Notes under the pieces: generated by a model
The model's database searches: none
Seen by the model: the letters and a program-made list of their open reading frames with translations, nothing else
Told to the model about the DNA's origin: nothing
From: an uncultured Chloroflexota bacterium
GTDB taxonomy: Bacteria; Chloroflexota; Anaerolineae; Anaerolineales; Anaerolineaceae
Direction: 5' to 3'
Length of the DNA: 62,360 bases
NCBI GenBank assembly: GCA_902786265.1
Contig: CADACE010000029.1
Location: 1 to 62,360 of the forward strand
In this document: positions 61,887 to 62,360 of the stretch, piece by piece
Position numbering within the stretch: position 1 is the first letter of the stretch
Layout: every line of letters begins with the position of its first letter
Translations under genes and position numbers: made by a program

Positions 61887-61927
61887 AAAACAAAAACCGC
61901 TCCCGAGATGGGAGCGGTTTTTGTTTT
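61887..61927. terminator. Strong bidirectional terminator after rpsJ
   Basis: AAAACAAAAACCGCTCCC (61887-61904) pairs perfectly with GGGAGCGGTTTTTGTTTT (61910-61927): 18 bp and a 5-nt loop, with U-tracts on both strands. It ends the tuf-rpsJ transcript 15 bp after rpsJ. Confidence 0.94.
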
Positions 61928-61942
61928 CAATTCAGATCCGAC

Positions 61943-62251
61943 TCAGATCTTGATTTCGATATCGACGCCGGCGGGCAGATTCAGACGCATCAGCATATCG
62001 ATGGTCTTGGAATCCGGATCCAGAACATCGATCATCCGGTTGTGAGTGCGGATTTCGAAATGTTCGTGGGAGTCCTTGTCGATGAAGGTTGAACGGCGGA
62101 CAGTGTACTTTTCGATTTTAGTCGGAAGGGGTACCGGACCGACAACCTGGGCACCACTGCGTTCAGCGGTATCAACGATACGCTTCGCGGACTGGTCCAG
62201 AATGCGATGGTCAAAAGCCTTCAGACGAATGCGAATTTTTTGCTTAGCCAT
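61943..62251 (-). CDS. rpsJ: 30S ribosomal protein S10
   Basis: 102 residues, full length. [56 protein letters not shown] and [11 protein letters not shown] are diagnostic (each quoted in part: [13 protein letters not shown]). S10 sits in the 30S head and also acts as NusE in antitermination. It follows tuf after 14 bp and ends in a strong terminator, so it belongs to the str-type cluster rather than continuing into rplC. Confidence 0.98.
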   Translation of the reverse strand: MAKQKIRIRLKAFDHRILDQSAKRIVDTAERSGAQVVGPVPLPTKIEKYTVRRSTFIDKDSHEHFEIRTHNRMIDVLDPDSKTIDMLMRLNLPAGVDIEIKI

Positions 62252-62265
62252 TTAGAAGTCCCTTC

Positions 62266-62360
62266 TTATGCGATGATTTCGGTAACGGTACCGGCACCAA
62301 CGGTCAGACCACCTTCGCGGATAGCGAATTTGGAACCCTTTTCCAGGGCGACCGGGACGA
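62266..62360 (-). CDS. tuf: Elongation factor Tu, C-terminal end (truncated by window edge)
   Basis: The last ~31 codons are visible, reading [17 protein letters not shown] and [12 protein letters not shown] before the TAA; this is the conserved end of domain 3. The rest lies beyond the window. It is upstream of rpsJ on the same strand. Confidence 0.95.
   Translation of the reverse strand, partial: VPVALEKGSKFAIREGGLTVGAGTVTEIIA

Overview
The window looks like chromosomal DNA of a member of the Chloroflexota, most likely class Anaerolineae (inference). Supporting signs are a lipoprotein with an NBR1-like Ig domain between Thr/Pro linkers, an SMC protein opening with MPPRMKSIELQGYKTFA, a mevalonate cluster combining a bacterial class II HMG-CoA reductase with archaeal-type HMG-CoA synthase and thiolase, and a tuf-rpsJ pair. 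No rRNA, tRNA or CRISPR array was found. Only the first gene, a terminase fragment, looks phage-derived.

Layout. 1-1650: end of a phage-type large terminase, then a 440-bp structured repeat. 1.67-6.2 kb: secreted 5'-nucleotidase, TM2 protein, UDP-glucuronate decarboxylase-like epimerase, GtrA, RsmD. 6.2-13.3 kb: envelope glycosylation genes (methyltransferase, polyprenyl-phosphate GT2, three GT-C membrane enzymes). 13.3-16.1 kb: DNA methyltransferase, RsmI, RsmE and a GNAT in one tight operon. 16.2-23.8 kb: SMC, RNase III, a YdjM-like hydrolase, an ABC exporter, an MBL hydrolase. 24-30.4 kb: HAD phosphatase, a giant secreted M16 protease with an acidic tail, a GNAT and an orphan gene. 30.7-36.4 kb: prfA-prmC-sua5, the NBR1-Ig lipoprotein, a dihydroorotase-like pseudoenzyme and lipoate ligase. 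36.4-39.9 kb: thiolase-like protein, HMG-CoA synthase and HMG-CoA reductase. 40-50.1 kb: surface polysaccharide cluster with wecB and wecC. 50.4-60.9 kb: glycerol and glycerol-phosphate block (glpK, GlpA-like, GlpB-like, DUF1667, Ugp-like ABC importer, phosphodiesterase). 61-62.4 kb: flavin-binding protein, a telomere-like repeat island, rpsJ and the end of tuf.

Three observations deserve most attention. (1) Gene ends, and a few operon junctions, carry a family of degenerate repeats of two vocabularies (GGGATTA/GGTATAGG and GTGATCAGTGATCGGTGG, plus GTGAA-rich spacers). The largest have a G-rich left half and a C-rich right half and so form long imperfect inverted repeats. (2) The thiolase of the mevalonate cluster has lost its nucleophilic Cys and both catalytic His residues (G89, W289, N330), yet is kept in operon with an intact HMG-CoA synthase. 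(3) A CAD-type dihydroorotase homologue lacks every metal ligand I can align. Further points are -10 boxes lying 6-13 nt upstream of start codons (leaderless or near-leaderless mRNAs), palindromes at several promoters, and a DNA methyltransferase overlapping rRNA methyltransferase genes.
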